The position numbers and the translations under genes are program-made. The notes under the pieces are model-generated. The model did no database searches and was not told the DNA's origin. It saw only the letters and a program-made list of their open reading frames with translations. Below are positions 55,375 to 64,000 of a stretch of 64,000 nucleotides of DNA, piece after piece. Position 1 is the first letter of the stretch, and the number at the start of each line of letters is the position of its first letter. This DNA is from Marinomonas sp. KMM3893 (GTDB taxonomy: Bacteria > Pseudomonadota > Gammaproteobacteria > Pseudomonadales > Marinomonadaceae), in assembly GCF_004352855.1 (NCBI RefSeq), contig NZ_SJSC01000002.1:558001-622000 (forward strand). The letters are read 5' to 3'.

Positions 55375-55792
55375 TAACGCCGATGTGCCTATGTTATAAG
55401 GGCTTTGCCAGTAAAGTGTTGAAAATAAGGAAGCAAAAAGATTCACCTTCGATCTTTTTTGGTGCATCTAGTTGGGGTGGTGCGCTGTTATTTTGCATTT
55501 ATTTGGTGCGATTTATTTTCGCGTTGGCATGTTGTCGTGGGGAATTTTGGCTTATCTGTTTGCTCTTGCACTGAAAAGTCTCTGATAGGAAGCCCGTCAC
55601 TTGCGGTGACGCGCGCTATATCATGGGGAGAAAAGAGCGATTCTTGGTTTTTACTGCACGAAAACCAAGCATAACGACCAAATGAGCCAGTCTAGTGGCG
55701 ATATTTAATCGCAACATTGCATGGATTACCCAAGACAGACATAGTGCAGGCTTCTATACTATGGCGTAAATAGCATGACGTAAGAGGGTCAC
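55375..55792. other. Intergenic region between glnK and ubiK
   Basis: No gene was found in these 418 bp. It holds an inverted repeat at 55643-55669 (CTTGGTTTT / AAAACCAAG, 9-base loop) of unknown role and a short CGTCACTTGCGGTGACG palindrome near 55587. Small frames across it lack coding character. Confidence 0.5.
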
Positions 55793-56128
55793 ATGATCGA
55801 TCAATTTATTAAGCAATTGGGCTCAGGGTTAGAGCAAACTGCCGACATACTAGGCAAGTTGCCAAAAGAAGAAATTCAAGCGCAATTACATCAGGTTGCC
55901 AAAAATACGCTGACTAAAATGGATTTGGTAACACGCGATGAATTTGAGCTGCAAGCTGCGATGTTGGTTAAATATCGTGAGCGCTTGGGACACTTAGAAG
56001 CGCGCATTGAAGAATTAGAGCAAGCGGCGGCAGAGCCAGTTGCGAAAAAGGCGCCAGCGAAAAAAGCCCCTGCTAAGAAAGCAGCGCTCAAAGACGACAC
56101 AAGCAAAACAGCGTCGGACGAAAAATAA
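55793..56128 (+). CDS. ubiK: Ubiquinone biosynthesis accessory factor UbiK
   Basis: A 111-aa protein of the BMFP/UbiK family that assists ubiquinone biosynthesis in complex with UbiJ. MIDQFIKQLGSGLEQTADIL and NTLTKMDLVTRDEFELQAAMLVKYRERLGHLEARIEELE form the amphipathic helix and the C-terminal coiled coil. A low-complexity Lys-Ala-Pro tail (KKAPAKKAPAKKA) follows and is longer than in the E. coli protein. GAGGG precedes the ATG. The role is known from enterobacteria and transferred by family. Confidence 0.88.
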   Translation: MIDQFIKQLGSGLEQTADILGKLPKEEIQAQLHQVAKNTLTKMDLVTRDEFELQAAMLVKYRERLGHLEARIEELEQAAAEPVAKKAPAKKAPAKKAALKDDTSKTASDEK

Positions 56129-56156
56129 ACACAACCGTGTCTGGCGAGCCTTTATA

Positions 56157-56375
56157 TTAGGGTTGCCAGCCTTGTTTCCAGTGTTCGGGTGAGGTCAGAT
56201 TACGCCAAGGAATGGTGTACTCTTGACGGCTTAATACCGCCTCAATGATGCATTCGATGACGGTGTCTTGCTCATCTCTAATGAGCTTGGTGACAATGAA
56301 GTGTTTTTCTTTTTGTTTGGGTGAAGTCGATGTCCATTTAGACAGTAGCAATTTGTTGGGGTTAATTTGATGCAT
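56157..56375 (-). CDS. TIGR02450-family small Trp-rich protein
   Basis: A 72-aa protein starting MHQINPNKLLLSKWTSTSP and continuing KEKHFIVTKLIRDEQ, with a tryptophan-containing end (IPWRNLTSPEHWKQGWQP). This matches the small family TIGR02450, of unknown function. The ATG at 56375 fits the family start; another lies two codons upstream. It is convergent with ubiK. Confidence 0.85.
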   Translation of the reverse strand: MHQINPNKLLLSKWTSTSPKQKEKHFIVTKLIRDEQDTVIECIIEAVLSRQEYTIPWRNLTSPEHWKQGWQP

Positions 56376-56509
56376 ATACATTCCCTTATTAAGCGCTCAG
56401 AATGGAAGGTTCGCGCAGACACAATATAGTAATAAGACGTGAGTTATTGGTTATACGTCGCCATCGTCGAGCTGGATTGCTCGATGTTATACAAGATCAA
56501 GGAGTGATC

Positions 56510-58024
56510 GTGAGCTTAGCAACTATCTATGGCCGCGCCCGAGTTGGTGTGGCATCACCGTTGGTGACAGTGGAAACCCATATCTCGAATGGCCTTCCTT
56601 CCCTCAATATAGTGGGCTTGCCCGAAGCCGCCGTGCGAGAATCAAAAGACCGCGTACGCAGCGCCATCATTAACAGCCGTTTTGAGTTTCCTACCCGCCG
56701 TATCACCATTAATTTAGCCCCAGCAGACCTGCCCAAAGAGGGTGGCCGCTATGATTTGGCGATCGCCATCAGTATATTGGCGGCTTCAGGACAGTTAGGC
56801 GAAGTGAACTTACGGGCTTTTGAGTTTATTGGTGAACTGGCTTTGTCTGGCGACATTCGTGGTGTGCCTGGTTTACTGCCTTCTGTTATTGCTTGTCAGC
56901 AAGCGGGTCGACAGCTTATTTTGCCTGAAGACAACCAATCTGAAGCGGCCTTAGTGGACGGGGATTCTGTGTTTGCTTCCCGCTTAACGCAAGTCACCGC
57001 ACATCTTCTTAAACTTACGCCTTTATCCCCTTGTGCCCACAACCTCAATGAAGCGGACCATCTCGTGGAGCATAGGGACATGCGGGATGTAAAAGGCCAA
57101 TACCAAGCGCGCCGAGCGTTAGAAGTGGCCGCCGCTGGTGGTCATAATCTGTTATTTATCGGACCTGCAGGCACTGGCAAGACCATGTTGGCGTCTCGGT
57201 TGCCGAGCATTATGCCGGCCATGACAGAAGCCGAAGCGCTGGCCGTGGCGTCGGTACAATCGGTGGCGGGGCGCAAAATGGGAACAGATTGGCATTGGTC
57301 TGAGCGTCCTTTTCGCTCACCGCACCATTCTTGTTCGGCTGCGGCGCTGGTAGGCGGGGGCTCGATACCCAAACCGGGTGAAGCCTCATTAGCGCATTGC
57401 GGCGTACTGTTTTTAGATGAGCTGCCCGAATTTGATCGTAAGGTATTGGAAGTATTACGTGAGCCGTTAGAAAACGGTGAGGTTCACATCTCCAGAGCCC
57501 GTGGGCAAGTGACATTTCCGGCTCGCTTTCAGCTGGTGGCAGCAATGAATGCAAGCAATGAAGCTTATACGGGCGAGCAGGATTATTACCAATCCAGTGC
57601 CAGCCAAAAATACCTAAAGAAACTCTCCGCGCCTTTTTTAGACCGCATTGATTTACACGTAGAAGTGCCACCTTTGCCCTCTAGTGTGTTGGTAAATGCT
57701 CAAGAAGAAGGAGAAGACAGTTACGCTATTCGCCAGCGTGTCGAACTTGCCGTAGCAAGACAAAGGCTACGCCAAGGGATGCAGAATTCACAATTGTCTG
57801 GCCGTCAGCTAGAGGCTATTTGCGCGCTAAATGAAGACGATAAACTCTTTATGCAGCAAGCCTTGGAAGCGCTAAAACTCTCCGCTCGGGCTTATCACAG
57901 AGTGCTTAAAGTGGCGCTGACGCTTGCCGATCTCAGTGGCTCAAAGGTGACGCGTTCGCATTTAATGGAATCGCTCAGTTATCGTAAAATGGAGAAAACG
58001 TTGGCTGGCGCAGCAGCGAATTAA
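56510..58024 (+). CDS. yifB: YifB-family Mg-chelatase-like AAA ATPase
   Basis: A 504-aa ATPase related to ComM, which acts as a branch-migration helicase in natural transformation. The N-terminal ChlI domain has GLPSLNIVGLPEAAVRESKDRVRSAI and AGGHNLLFIGPAGTGKTMLASRLPSI holds the Walker A. FLDELPEFDRKVLEVLREPLENG is Walker B, and FQLVAAMNA and the C-terminal LSGRQLEAICAL complete it. The GTG at 56510 is chosen because AAGGAG lies six bases upstream and the product begins SLATIYGRARVG as in the family; the frame extends further upstream without support. ComM-like function is inferred. Confidence 0.93.
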   Translation: MSLATIYGRARVGVASPLVTVETHISNGLPSLNIVGLPEAAVRESKDRVRSAIINSRFEFPTRRITINLAPADLPKEGGRYDLAIAISILAASGQLGEVNLRAFEFIGELALSGDIRGVPGLLPSVIACQQAGRQLILPEDNQSEAALVDGDSVFASRLTQVTAHLLKLTPLSPCAHNLNEADHLVEHRDMRDVKGQYQARRALEVAAAGGHNLLFIGPAGTGKTMLASRLPSIMPAMTEAEALAVASVQSVAGRKMGTDWHWSERPFRSPHHSCSAAALVGGGSIPKPGEASLAHCGVLFLDELPEFDRKVLEVLREPLENGEVHISRARGQVTFPARFQLVAAMNASNEAYTGEQDYYQSSASQKYLKKLSAPFLDRIDLHVEVPPLPSSVLVNAQEEGEDSYAIRQRVELAVARQRLRQGMQNSQLSGRQLEAICALNEDDKLFMQQALEALKLSARAYHRVLKVALTLADLSGSKVTRSHLMESLSYRKMEKTLAGAAAN

Positions 58025-58285
58025 GTTATTGTAAGCTCACCGGAGGCGGCAGGACTCAAGTGAGTGTCGTACCGTCCTTTATTTATTGATGATTGACGGA
58101 GCTTATCTTAGCGTTACATATTGATACATTTAACCTATTCGGTACAATCCCAAACCTCTGGCTGGTAAGTGTCCATTTCTGGGGCGTTTACCCTTCAGTT
58201 TCTTATAATAATTACATCAAAGTGTTGCTGATTTTGAGCGTTTTAACGTGAGAAACAGACAACACTACTAGCGGAGTAGTGGGTT

Positions 58286-59212
58286 ATGGTTATCCAGTTG
58301 TTTCCTTTGTGGGCAGTATTGTTATCCGCGTTGGCATATTTTCAGCCCGCGTTATTTGTGGATCTTAAATCGCAAATCATTCCCTTATTAATCGTGATCA
58401 TGGTTGCTATGGGACTAACATTGAGTCCAAAAGACTTTAAACAGGTACTGGCAAACCGTAAGGCGGTTATTGTTGGTGTCTTGTTGCAATTCCTTGTGAT
58501 GCCGATCGCCGCCTTTATTGTCGCCTTTAGCTTTGGTTTTAGCACTGAGCTTACTGTGGGTATGTTGCTTGTGGGCAGCGTAGCGGGTGGTACGTCTTCG
58601 AACGTGATGTGTTATTTGGCAAAAGGCGATACCGCCTTGTCGATTTCCATGACCGCGATCTCTACTTTACTGGGGGTGGTATTAACGCCCTTCCTTGTGT
58701 CCTTGATGATTGGTCAAAGCGTGGATGTGCCAGCCATGTCCATGTTGATGAGCCTAGTAAAAATCGTCTTGGTGCCTGTGGCAGTGGGTGTGTTGATGAA
58801 CGTATTGTTCTCTGACTTGGTGCGCAAGGCGGAAGTGATTTTGCCTTATGTTTCCATGTTTGCGATCGTTCTGATCATTGCCATTGTGGTGGCGTTAAGC
58901 GCTTCTCGCTTAGCTGAAGTGGGCTTAATTGTGGCGGCCGCGGTGATTATCCATAATGCGATTGGTTTAACTCTAGGTTATTGGGTGACGAGTTTATTAG
59001 GCTTTGATAAGCGTGTTTGTCGCACCATTGCGTTTGAAGTCGGTTTGCAGAACTCTGGTTTGGCAGCGGCTTTGGCGATTAAGTTCTTTAGCCCTGTGGC
59101 GGCTTTGCCTGGTACTTTATTCAGCGTTTGGCACAATATTTCAGGCTCGTTATTGGCGAGTTACTGGAGCCGACGCCCTGTTGAAGACACAAAGTCAGAC
59201 GCGGACGCTTAG
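58286..59212 (+). CDS. Bile acid:sodium symporter family (BASS) transporter
   Basis: A membrane protein of 308 aa with nine to ten hydrophobic segments. VGSVAGGTSSNVMCYLAKGDTALSISMTA and the crossing-helix motif RTIAFEVGLQNSGLAAALAIKFF are diagnostic of the ASBT/BASS fold, with the conserved Glu and Asn/Gln that bind sodium. Bacterial members carry organic anions such as pantoate or keto acids; the substrate here is not known. It is a single gene ended by a strong terminator. Confidence 0.88.
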   Translation: MVIQLFPLWAVLLSALAYFQPALFVDLKSQIIPLLIVIMVAMGLTLSPKDFKQVLANRKAVIVGVLLQFLVMPIAAFIVAFSFGFSTELTVGMLLVGSVAGGTSSNVMCYLAKGDTALSISMTAISTLLGVVLTPFLVSLMIGQSVDVPAMSMLMSLVKIVLVPVAVGVLMNVLFSDLVRKAEVILPYVSMFAIVLIIAIVVALSASRLAEVGLIVAAAVIIHNAIGLTLGYWVTSLLGFDKRVCRTIAFEVGLQNSGLAAALAIKFFSPVAALPGTLFSVWHNISGSLLASYWSRRPVEDTKSDADA

Positions 59213-59244
59213 TGTTTAGTTAACTGACTGATGTGTAAAATAAT

Positions 59245-59276
59245 AAAAAAGGAGTGGTGAAAACCACTCCTTTTTT
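59245..59276. terminator. Rho-independent terminator after the BASS gene
   Basis: AAAAAAGGAGTGGT and ACCACTCCTTTTTT form a perfect 14-bp stem with a GAAA loop. A T-tract continues on the plus strand. Confidence 0.95.
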
Positions 59277-59379
59277 TGTGCTGGTTTATTTGCATTAAGC
59301 GTCACGAAGCTTGTGCGAGCATGGACAGAGTCAGGTACACTAGGCGCTGATTTTTAGAGTGGTAAAACCAGAGTGTGTC

Positions 59380-61428
59380 ATGAGTGAATCCCTGCCTTCC
59401 ATATCCCAGCGTTTACGTAACCTCAATGAGCGTCAGCTTGATGCCGTGAAGAAAATTGACGGGCCCTTATTGGTGCTGGCTGGGGCAGGCTCAGGAAAAA
59501 CCAGTGTAATTACCACAAAAATAGCCTATTTGATTCAAACGTGTGGTTTCAAAGCCAATAGTATTATTGCGGTAACCTTTACCAATAAGGCCGCTCGCGA
59601 GATGAAAGAGCGGGTTTTGGGCATGTTGTCGAAGCAAGAAAGTCGAGGCTTGAGCATTTCGACTTTCCATACCTTAGGGTTAAATATTCTTCGTAAGGAA
59701 TACCGAAAAGCGGGGCTTAAAGACGGCTTTACCTTGTTTGATTCGCAAGACTCTTTGTCCTTGATTAAAGAGATTTTAGACAAGGAATTCAACGAACAAA
59801 CCGACGCGGCGGCGTTCTGTCAGAACACCATCTCGAACTGGAAAAACGATTTAACCACACCGCAAGAAGCCACCATGAACGCGGACACCGAAGAGTTTCT
59901 GTTGGCGTCGCAAGTGTATGTGCAATATCAGCGTTATTTGCGCGCTTACAACGCGGTGGATTTTGATGACTTGATTTTATTGCCAGTGAGTTTGTTGATG
60001 GCCGACGAGCCATTGCGTGATAAATGGCAGAAAAAAGTGCGCTATTTGCTGGTGGATGAGTGCCAAGACACCAATGCCAGCCAGTACGAATTGATTCGCT
60101 TATTAGCGGGTTATCGTCGTTGCTTTACCTTAGTAGGGGACGATGACCAATCCATTTACGCGTGGCGTGGCGCACGTCCTGAAAACCTAGAGCGTTTATC
60201 GGTTGATTACCCGAATTTGAAACTGGTTAAGCTTGAGCAAAACTATCGCTCAACGAAAATTATTTTGAAGGCCGCCAACACCCTCATTGCCAATAACCCA
60301 CACGTCTACGATAAAGCCTTGTGGAGTGATTTGGGGGAAGGTGACCCTATTCGTGTCATGGTAACGCGCAATGAAGACGCGGAAGCTGAGCGAGTCGCCG
60401 CAGAAATACAGTCGCGGCATTTGCGACATGATATTCCTTACCGAGACTTTGCGATTTTATACCGCGGGAATCATCAGGCTCGATTGATAGAGATTAAACT
60501 TCAGGCCTATCGTATCCCTTATAAAATGAACGGCGGCACTTCCTTTTTCTCTCGCGCTGAGATTAAAGATCTGATGGGTTATTTGCGTTTGCTGGTGAAT
60601 CCAGCGGACGATAACGCCTTCTTGCGCGTGGTGAATTTACCGCGTCGCGAAATTGGCCCAGCCACACTGGAAAAGGTGGGGCATTTGGCCACCGAACGCA
60701 ATGTGAGTTTATTTGAAGCCGCAGGGTACAAAGCGTTAGAAGAGACCGTTAGCGGACGGCCGTTAAAAAGTTTGCATGAATTTGAGCATTGGATGTCGAC
60801 CTTGCGTCAGCGTTTAGAAGGCGCCTCTCCGGTGCCCATCATTGAGCAAATGATTTTTGATATGGATTATTACGGCTGGATTCAAGATCAATCCAGCTCG
60901 CCAAAAATGGCAGAGCGGCGCATTGAAAACGTTCGTTTTTTACTGGAATCTATCCAACGAATGATGGAATCGGCGTGGGAAGAAGACGAAACCGCAGGCT
61001 TAGACCAAGCCATTAGTAAGCTCTTGTTGATCGATATGTTAGAACGACAAGAAGAAGAGGAAGACGAAGATAAAGTGCAGCTTTTAACCCTGCATGCCTC
61101 GAAAGGTCTGGAATATCCCCATGTGTTTTTGATCGGTTGTGAAGAAGAGCTGTTGCCGCACCGCAACAGCATCGAAAACGACGACATCGAAGAGGAACGT
61201 CGTTTAGCGTATGTGGGCATTACGCGAGCTAAGCGCACCTTATGCATTACCTTGGCTGCCAAACGTCGCCAATACGGTGAAGAAATTGATTGTTTGCCGA
61301 GCCGCTTCTTAGACGAGCTGCCAGAAGAGGATCTGGTCTGGGAAGGGCGCAGCGATGAGTCCGATACGGTGAAGAAAGAACGTGGACAAGCCTCGTTATC
61401 GGCGCTCAAAGCCATGTTGAACTCATAA
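59380..61428 (+). CDS. rep: ATP-dependent DNA helicase Rep
   Basis: A superfamily 1A helicase of about 682 aa that helps replication forks past obstacles. LNERQLDAVKKIDGPLLVLAGAGSGKTSVIT is motif Q plus Walker A. Motif II is LVDECQDTN, motif III is GDDDQSIYAWRGA, motif IV is KLEQNYRST, motif V is TLHASKGLEYPHV and motif VI is AYVGITRAKRTL. The ATG at 59380 is used; an in-frame GTG at 59359 would add seven residues. Length and motif spacing favour Rep over UvrD, though UvrD cannot be fully excluded by eye. Confidence 0.93.
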   Translation: MSESLPSISQRLRNLNERQLDAVKKIDGPLLVLAGAGSGKTSVITTKIAYLIQTCGFKANSIIAVTFTNKAAREMKERVLGMLSKQESRGLSISTFHTLGLNILRKEYRKAGLKDGFTLFDSQDSLSLIKEILDKEFNEQTDAAAFCQNTISNWKNDLTTPQEATMNADTEEFLLASQVYVQYQRYLRAYNAVDFDDLILLPVSLLMADEPLRDKWQKKVRYLLVDECQDTNASQYELIRLLAGYRRCFTLVGDDDQSIYAWRGARPENLERLSVDYPNLKLVKLEQNYRSTKIILKAANTLIANNPHVYDKALWSDLGEGDPIRVMVTRNEDAEAERVAAEIQSRHLRHDIPYRDFAILYRGNHQARLIEIKLQAYRIPYKMNGGTSFFSRAEIKDLMGYLRLLVNPADDNAFLRVVNLPRREIGPATLEKVGHLATERNVSLFEAAGYKALEETVSGRPLKSLHEFEHWMSTLRQRLEGASPVPIIEQMIFDMDYYGWIQDQSSSPKMAERRIENVRFLLESIQRMMESAWEEDETAGLDQAISKLLLIDMLERQEEEEDEDKVQLLTLHASKGLEYPHVFLIGCEEELLPHRNSIENDDIEEERRLAYVGITRAKRTLCITLAAKRRQYGEEIDCLPSRFLDELPEEDLVWEGRSDESDTVKKERGQASLSALKAMLNS

Positions 61429-61481
61429 CTGAAAAGGCCTGTTAGGCTGCATCAAAGCGCGTTAAAAAAGACTTTTTGAAG

Positions 61482-61518
61482 GAACCCCCAAACGTTGGAC
61501 TACCAAGGTTGGGGGTTC
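61482..61518. terminator. Rho-independent terminator between rep and cytochrome c5
   Basis: GAACCCCCAA and TTGGGGGTTC form a 10-bp stem with an inner TTGG/CCAA hairpin. It is followed by TTTTTT on the plus strand and serves two convergent genes. Confidence 0.9.
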
Positions 61519-61534
61519 TTTTTTATGTGTGCTG

Positions 61535-61990
61535 TTATTTACTTTTGTCGACCATATACTGAGTCGTTTGAGCGAGCTCTTCATCGCTACAGTCAGCACA
61601 AAACCCTTTTGGCGGCATAGCGCCAAGGCCATTAATGGCATGCTTCACCAAGGTGTCCATGCCTTTTGCAATATGCGGTTGCCACTCTCTAACATTACCA
61701 AGACGAGGCGCACCGGCTGCGCCGCTAGAATGACAAGCAATACAGTAGGTGTGGTAAATTTTTTCAGGTGCGCGACCTGTGTATTCTTTGCTGTCTGAGG
61801 TGGCAGCGACCTGGGTAGCTGCCGCTGCTTTTTGGCAGTCTTGCCCTTCTACACACACTTTACCGACGGGCGCGATACGAGCGGCAATCTCATTAGTGTC
61901 TTGATTGCTGGCGATTGCGTAATTGGCCAACAAGGCGCTACTGCCAATCAGCAATAAGCGGCGAAAAGAGAATGAAGAGAAAAAGGTCAC
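61535..61990 (-). CDS. Cytochrome c5-type c-type cytochrome
   Basis: A 151-aa exported monoheme protein. The N-terminus has a basic start and hydrophobic core (RRLLLIGSSALLANYAIA), consistent with a Sec signal. The heme site is CIACH, in IYHTYCIACHSSGAAGAPRLG, and the axial methionine is likely the one in LGAMPPKGFCADC. The additional cysteine pair in GFCADC is characteristic of cytochrome c5, which carries electrons in the periplasm. It is convergent with rep. Confidence 0.9.
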   Translation of the reverse strand: MTFFSSFSFRRLLLIGSSALLANYAIASNQDTNEIAARIAPVGKVCVEGQDCQKAAAATQVAATSDSKEYTGRAPEKIYHTYCIACHSSGAAGAPRLGNVREWQPHIAKGMDTLVKHAINGLGAMPPKGFCADCSDEELAQTTQYMVDKSK

Positions 61991-62262
61991 AAGCAGTCCT
62001 TACATCATAAAAAAGCGAGCGATAAGTATACCGTTAAACATTCCCTCGTCTGCAACAAAATGTCTGTCCTTAGACCTTGGGTGAGAGCGCTAACGTGGTG
62101 GCGGCAGAAGCGATTTCACGGGCTCTTCGCTGAGCAAGCAGCAACCACCAAAAAATAAATGGAGAATATTCCTGCTTTCTTACGTTTAAGACTAGAATCC
62201 TCAGTGTTTTCCTTTAGAATATGCAACTCGAAATTCACTTCTAAGAATTTCTACCCTGTAAT

Positions 62263-62339
62263 GCACCCGTAGCTCAGCTGGATAGAGCGTCGCCCTCCGG
62301 AGGCGAAGGCCGGAGGTTCGAACCCTCTCGGGTGTACCA
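62263..62339 (+). tRNA. tRNA-Arg (CCG)
   Basis: A 77-base cloverleaf starting GCACCCGTAGCTCAGCTGGA and ending CGGGTGTACCA, with CCA encoded. The anticodon loop CTCCGGA between TCGCC and GGCGA gives anticodon CCG, for arginine codon CGG. The T-arm GGAGGTTCGAACCCTC is canonical. A truncated recombinase lies about 200 bp downstream, in agreement with use of this gene as an integration site. Confidence 0.97.
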
Positions 62340-62538
62340 TTTCCTTAATAAAATTCAAAGACTTAGACTTTGATTGCCTTTCTTCTATACCTAATAAGGC
62401 CCCGTTACTTCTTTTTCGATCAAAACTACGCTTCAACTAGTATTCTTCAATCAGCATTAAATGGCCTTCGCTTTTTTTGACCCAAAACAAATAACGCTAA
62501 ACATTATTTCGCGCTAAGTCATTTTTAAGTCACGATGA

Positions 62539-63924
62539 ATTGTCACTGTTCAGAGATTGGGCAAAAAAGAGGCAGGGCAGCTTGCTAGTCGAGAAAGTAG
62601 CTCACCTTTTCTTTTTGCATGTGTATCAAAAGGATACAATTATATAAGCGTCGATTTGGTGTTCCCTGTAATACATAGAGTAATGCGCGCTGTATGTGGT
62701 GATAACTCTCTAAGATATCACAATCTTCGCCACTCATTTGCGACGCTGACATTGTTAAAGCTGATGAATGATGAATCTTGTCAGTTACTCATTTATGAAC
62801 AGCACCCAGAAACTCAGAACTGGTTGGCTGATAACACGGCTTTTAAGCAGTACTTATACGCGAGCCAGGATCCAACCAGAAAGCACCTTTATGCGTTATC
62901 GATATTGATGGGGCATGCGTCGCCAGAGACAACATTGGAACATTACATTCATTGTATGGATTACCTTGCTCGCTTTTCTATTGAAAAACGAATAATGCCG
63001 ACGGCAGAAATGCTGTCGGATGCATCAGGACAATCTATGGCTACTGTCTATCGGTGGTTGCATGATGGTGCTGATGGGTATCGTTTGGGTCTACATAAGA
63101 AGTACAAAAAAATCTTACCGCAGCCCAATCAAGTGGTGTTTTCTGCTGCGATTTCTAATTTCCGATTGGAGCTCATCGCCAATAATGCGGTTAGAAAATT
63201 TGATGACTGTCGAAAAGTATTGTTTAAACTGATTCAAAGCCCAGTATTAAAAATCGATGAATATAAGCAGTATGATGTGTTATCAGAGCAAACTGGAGTC
63301 AATGCATCAGAGATCAAGAAGTGGGAAAGAAATCTCCTGTCTATGCTCGGTCTAGATAGGCATAAAATTACTTCTGGCGGTGTTGAAAACGGCTCAAGAA
63401 GAATCAACTTAGAGCGCTATCAAAACGAAACGCTACCGTTGCCAGCCAAGCCAAGAAACATCGATATTGATCATAATGCTTATATCGAGGTGGTAGACCG
63501 TCTTCAGATTATGGCCAAAGAAGACCCTGTCAAACTGCAAGCTCTATTAAAAGGTTTTTCTAAACATACCCAAAAGCGAAACTACCTATTCAGATTTACT
63601 GACATTGCTTCCGCCGAACCAGTCATCGATGCATTAAGTGCATTGACTAACGATAAGGTATCGTTGTTACTTACGTTATTGCATGGGCAAAAGCAATCCG
63701 ACAGCAATATTAAAAGAGTTTGTATCCCACATTGGCGAATGGGCCTAAAGCTCTCGAAGAAATTGGTTTTCAATACAGCTTTAGCTAACAGTGATGCCAA
63801 AGCTGGAAAATTTGGGTGGTTAGGGGGTAATTTGATTAACACCGAAACAGGCAAGGCTATCGAAGGGCTAAGGTATGCTTTTGCAATGATGTATGTGTTG
63901 GCGTGCGAGTCAAATTCTAATTAG
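62539..63924 (+). pseudogene. N-terminally truncated tyrosine recombinase (integrase)
   Basis: The open frame runs from 62539 to 63924; the first usable start is a TTG at 62557. Near its start it holds the C-terminal half of a tyrosine-recombinase catalytic domain: YHNLRHSFATLTLLKL (the His-X-X-Arg box) and LMGHASPETTLEHYIH (the second His and the nucleophilic Tyr). The first catalytic arginine and the whole N-terminal DNA-binding region are missing, so it is probably inactive. About 300 residues follow the domain, with a possible helix-turn-helix-like segment, and do not match a family I know. It lies downstream of tRNA-Arg and marks a decayed element. Confidence 0.75.
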
Positions 63925-64000
63925 TAGAACAAAGGTAAATTGACTTGTCACGCGAGTGATTATTAAGGTGGAATGACTGTCTAGCAAAGCTTGGGAAGTC
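63925..64000. other. Window end, no feature seen
   Basis: The last 76 bases after the recombinase frame are AT-rich and show no gene start. A direct repeat of the tRNA-Arg 3' end, which would mark the far side of an integrated element, is not present within the window. Confidence 0.4.

Noticed and set aside
56402..56509. 36-residue N-terminal extension of YifB
   Set aside because: The GTG at 56510 has a strong AAGGAG site and gives the family N-terminus; the extension looks non-coding.

Overview
The window reads as a chromosome segment of a marine gammaproteobacterium of the Oceanospirillales type, most like Marinomonas. This is inferred from protein character (AruF/AruG-type arginine succinyltransferase pair, GNAT-nitrilase fusion, MarR-type EPS regulator, moderate GC) and was not checked by any search.

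1-19.3 kb is a Wzx/Wzy-type surface polysaccharide locus. It opens with the 3' part of a YjbH-like outer-membrane protein gene and an EPS-associated MarR regulator. Sugar-nucleotide genes follow: manC, a UDP-glucuronate 4-epimerase, ugd, a scar of the manC 3' end, manB, gmd and fcl. They predict GDP-mannose, GDP-L-fucose, UDP-glucuronate and UDP-galacturonate as precursors. After a 732-bp AT-rich spacer comes a strongly AT-rich block with a flippase, an acetyltransferase, five glycosyltransferases and a polymerase. A convergent WbaP-like initiating sugar-phosphate transferase closes the locus.

19.5-34.4 kb is mixed: fkpA, a LysO-type exporter, a MATE pump, an O-antigen-ligase-like gene with an 8-bp tandem repeat at its 5' end, cobalamin late-synthesis genes (cobQ divergent from cbiB-cobC-cobU), gpt, DUF2914 and DUF1904 genes, an AT-rich GT8 gene and a YrbL-like gene. 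It ends in a 1.2-kb array of eight related 134-211 bp units carrying a hairpin kept by compensatory base changes. Diverged copies of the same family lie at 1.2 kb and 23.5 kb.

34.4-62 kb is ordinary core genome. It holds an arginine succinyltransferase operon (aruF-aruG-astD-astB order, without astC or astE), DUF1653, LysR, an RND efflux pair, LysR/mmsA divergent pair, a diguanylate cyclase, a COG3904-like lipoprotein, DUF1289, radA, the GNAT-nitrilase fusion, glnK-amtB with a candidate sigma-54 promoter, ubiK, a small Trp-rich protein, yifB, a BASS-family transporter, rep and a cytochrome c5.

62.2-64 kb has tRNA-Arg(CCG) followed by an N-terminally truncated tyrosine recombinase, probably the edge of a decayed integrated element. 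I found no CRISPR array, no rRNA and no complete insertion sequence. The most unusual features are the covarying repeat array, the manC recombination scar and the tandem repeat in front of the ligase-like gene.
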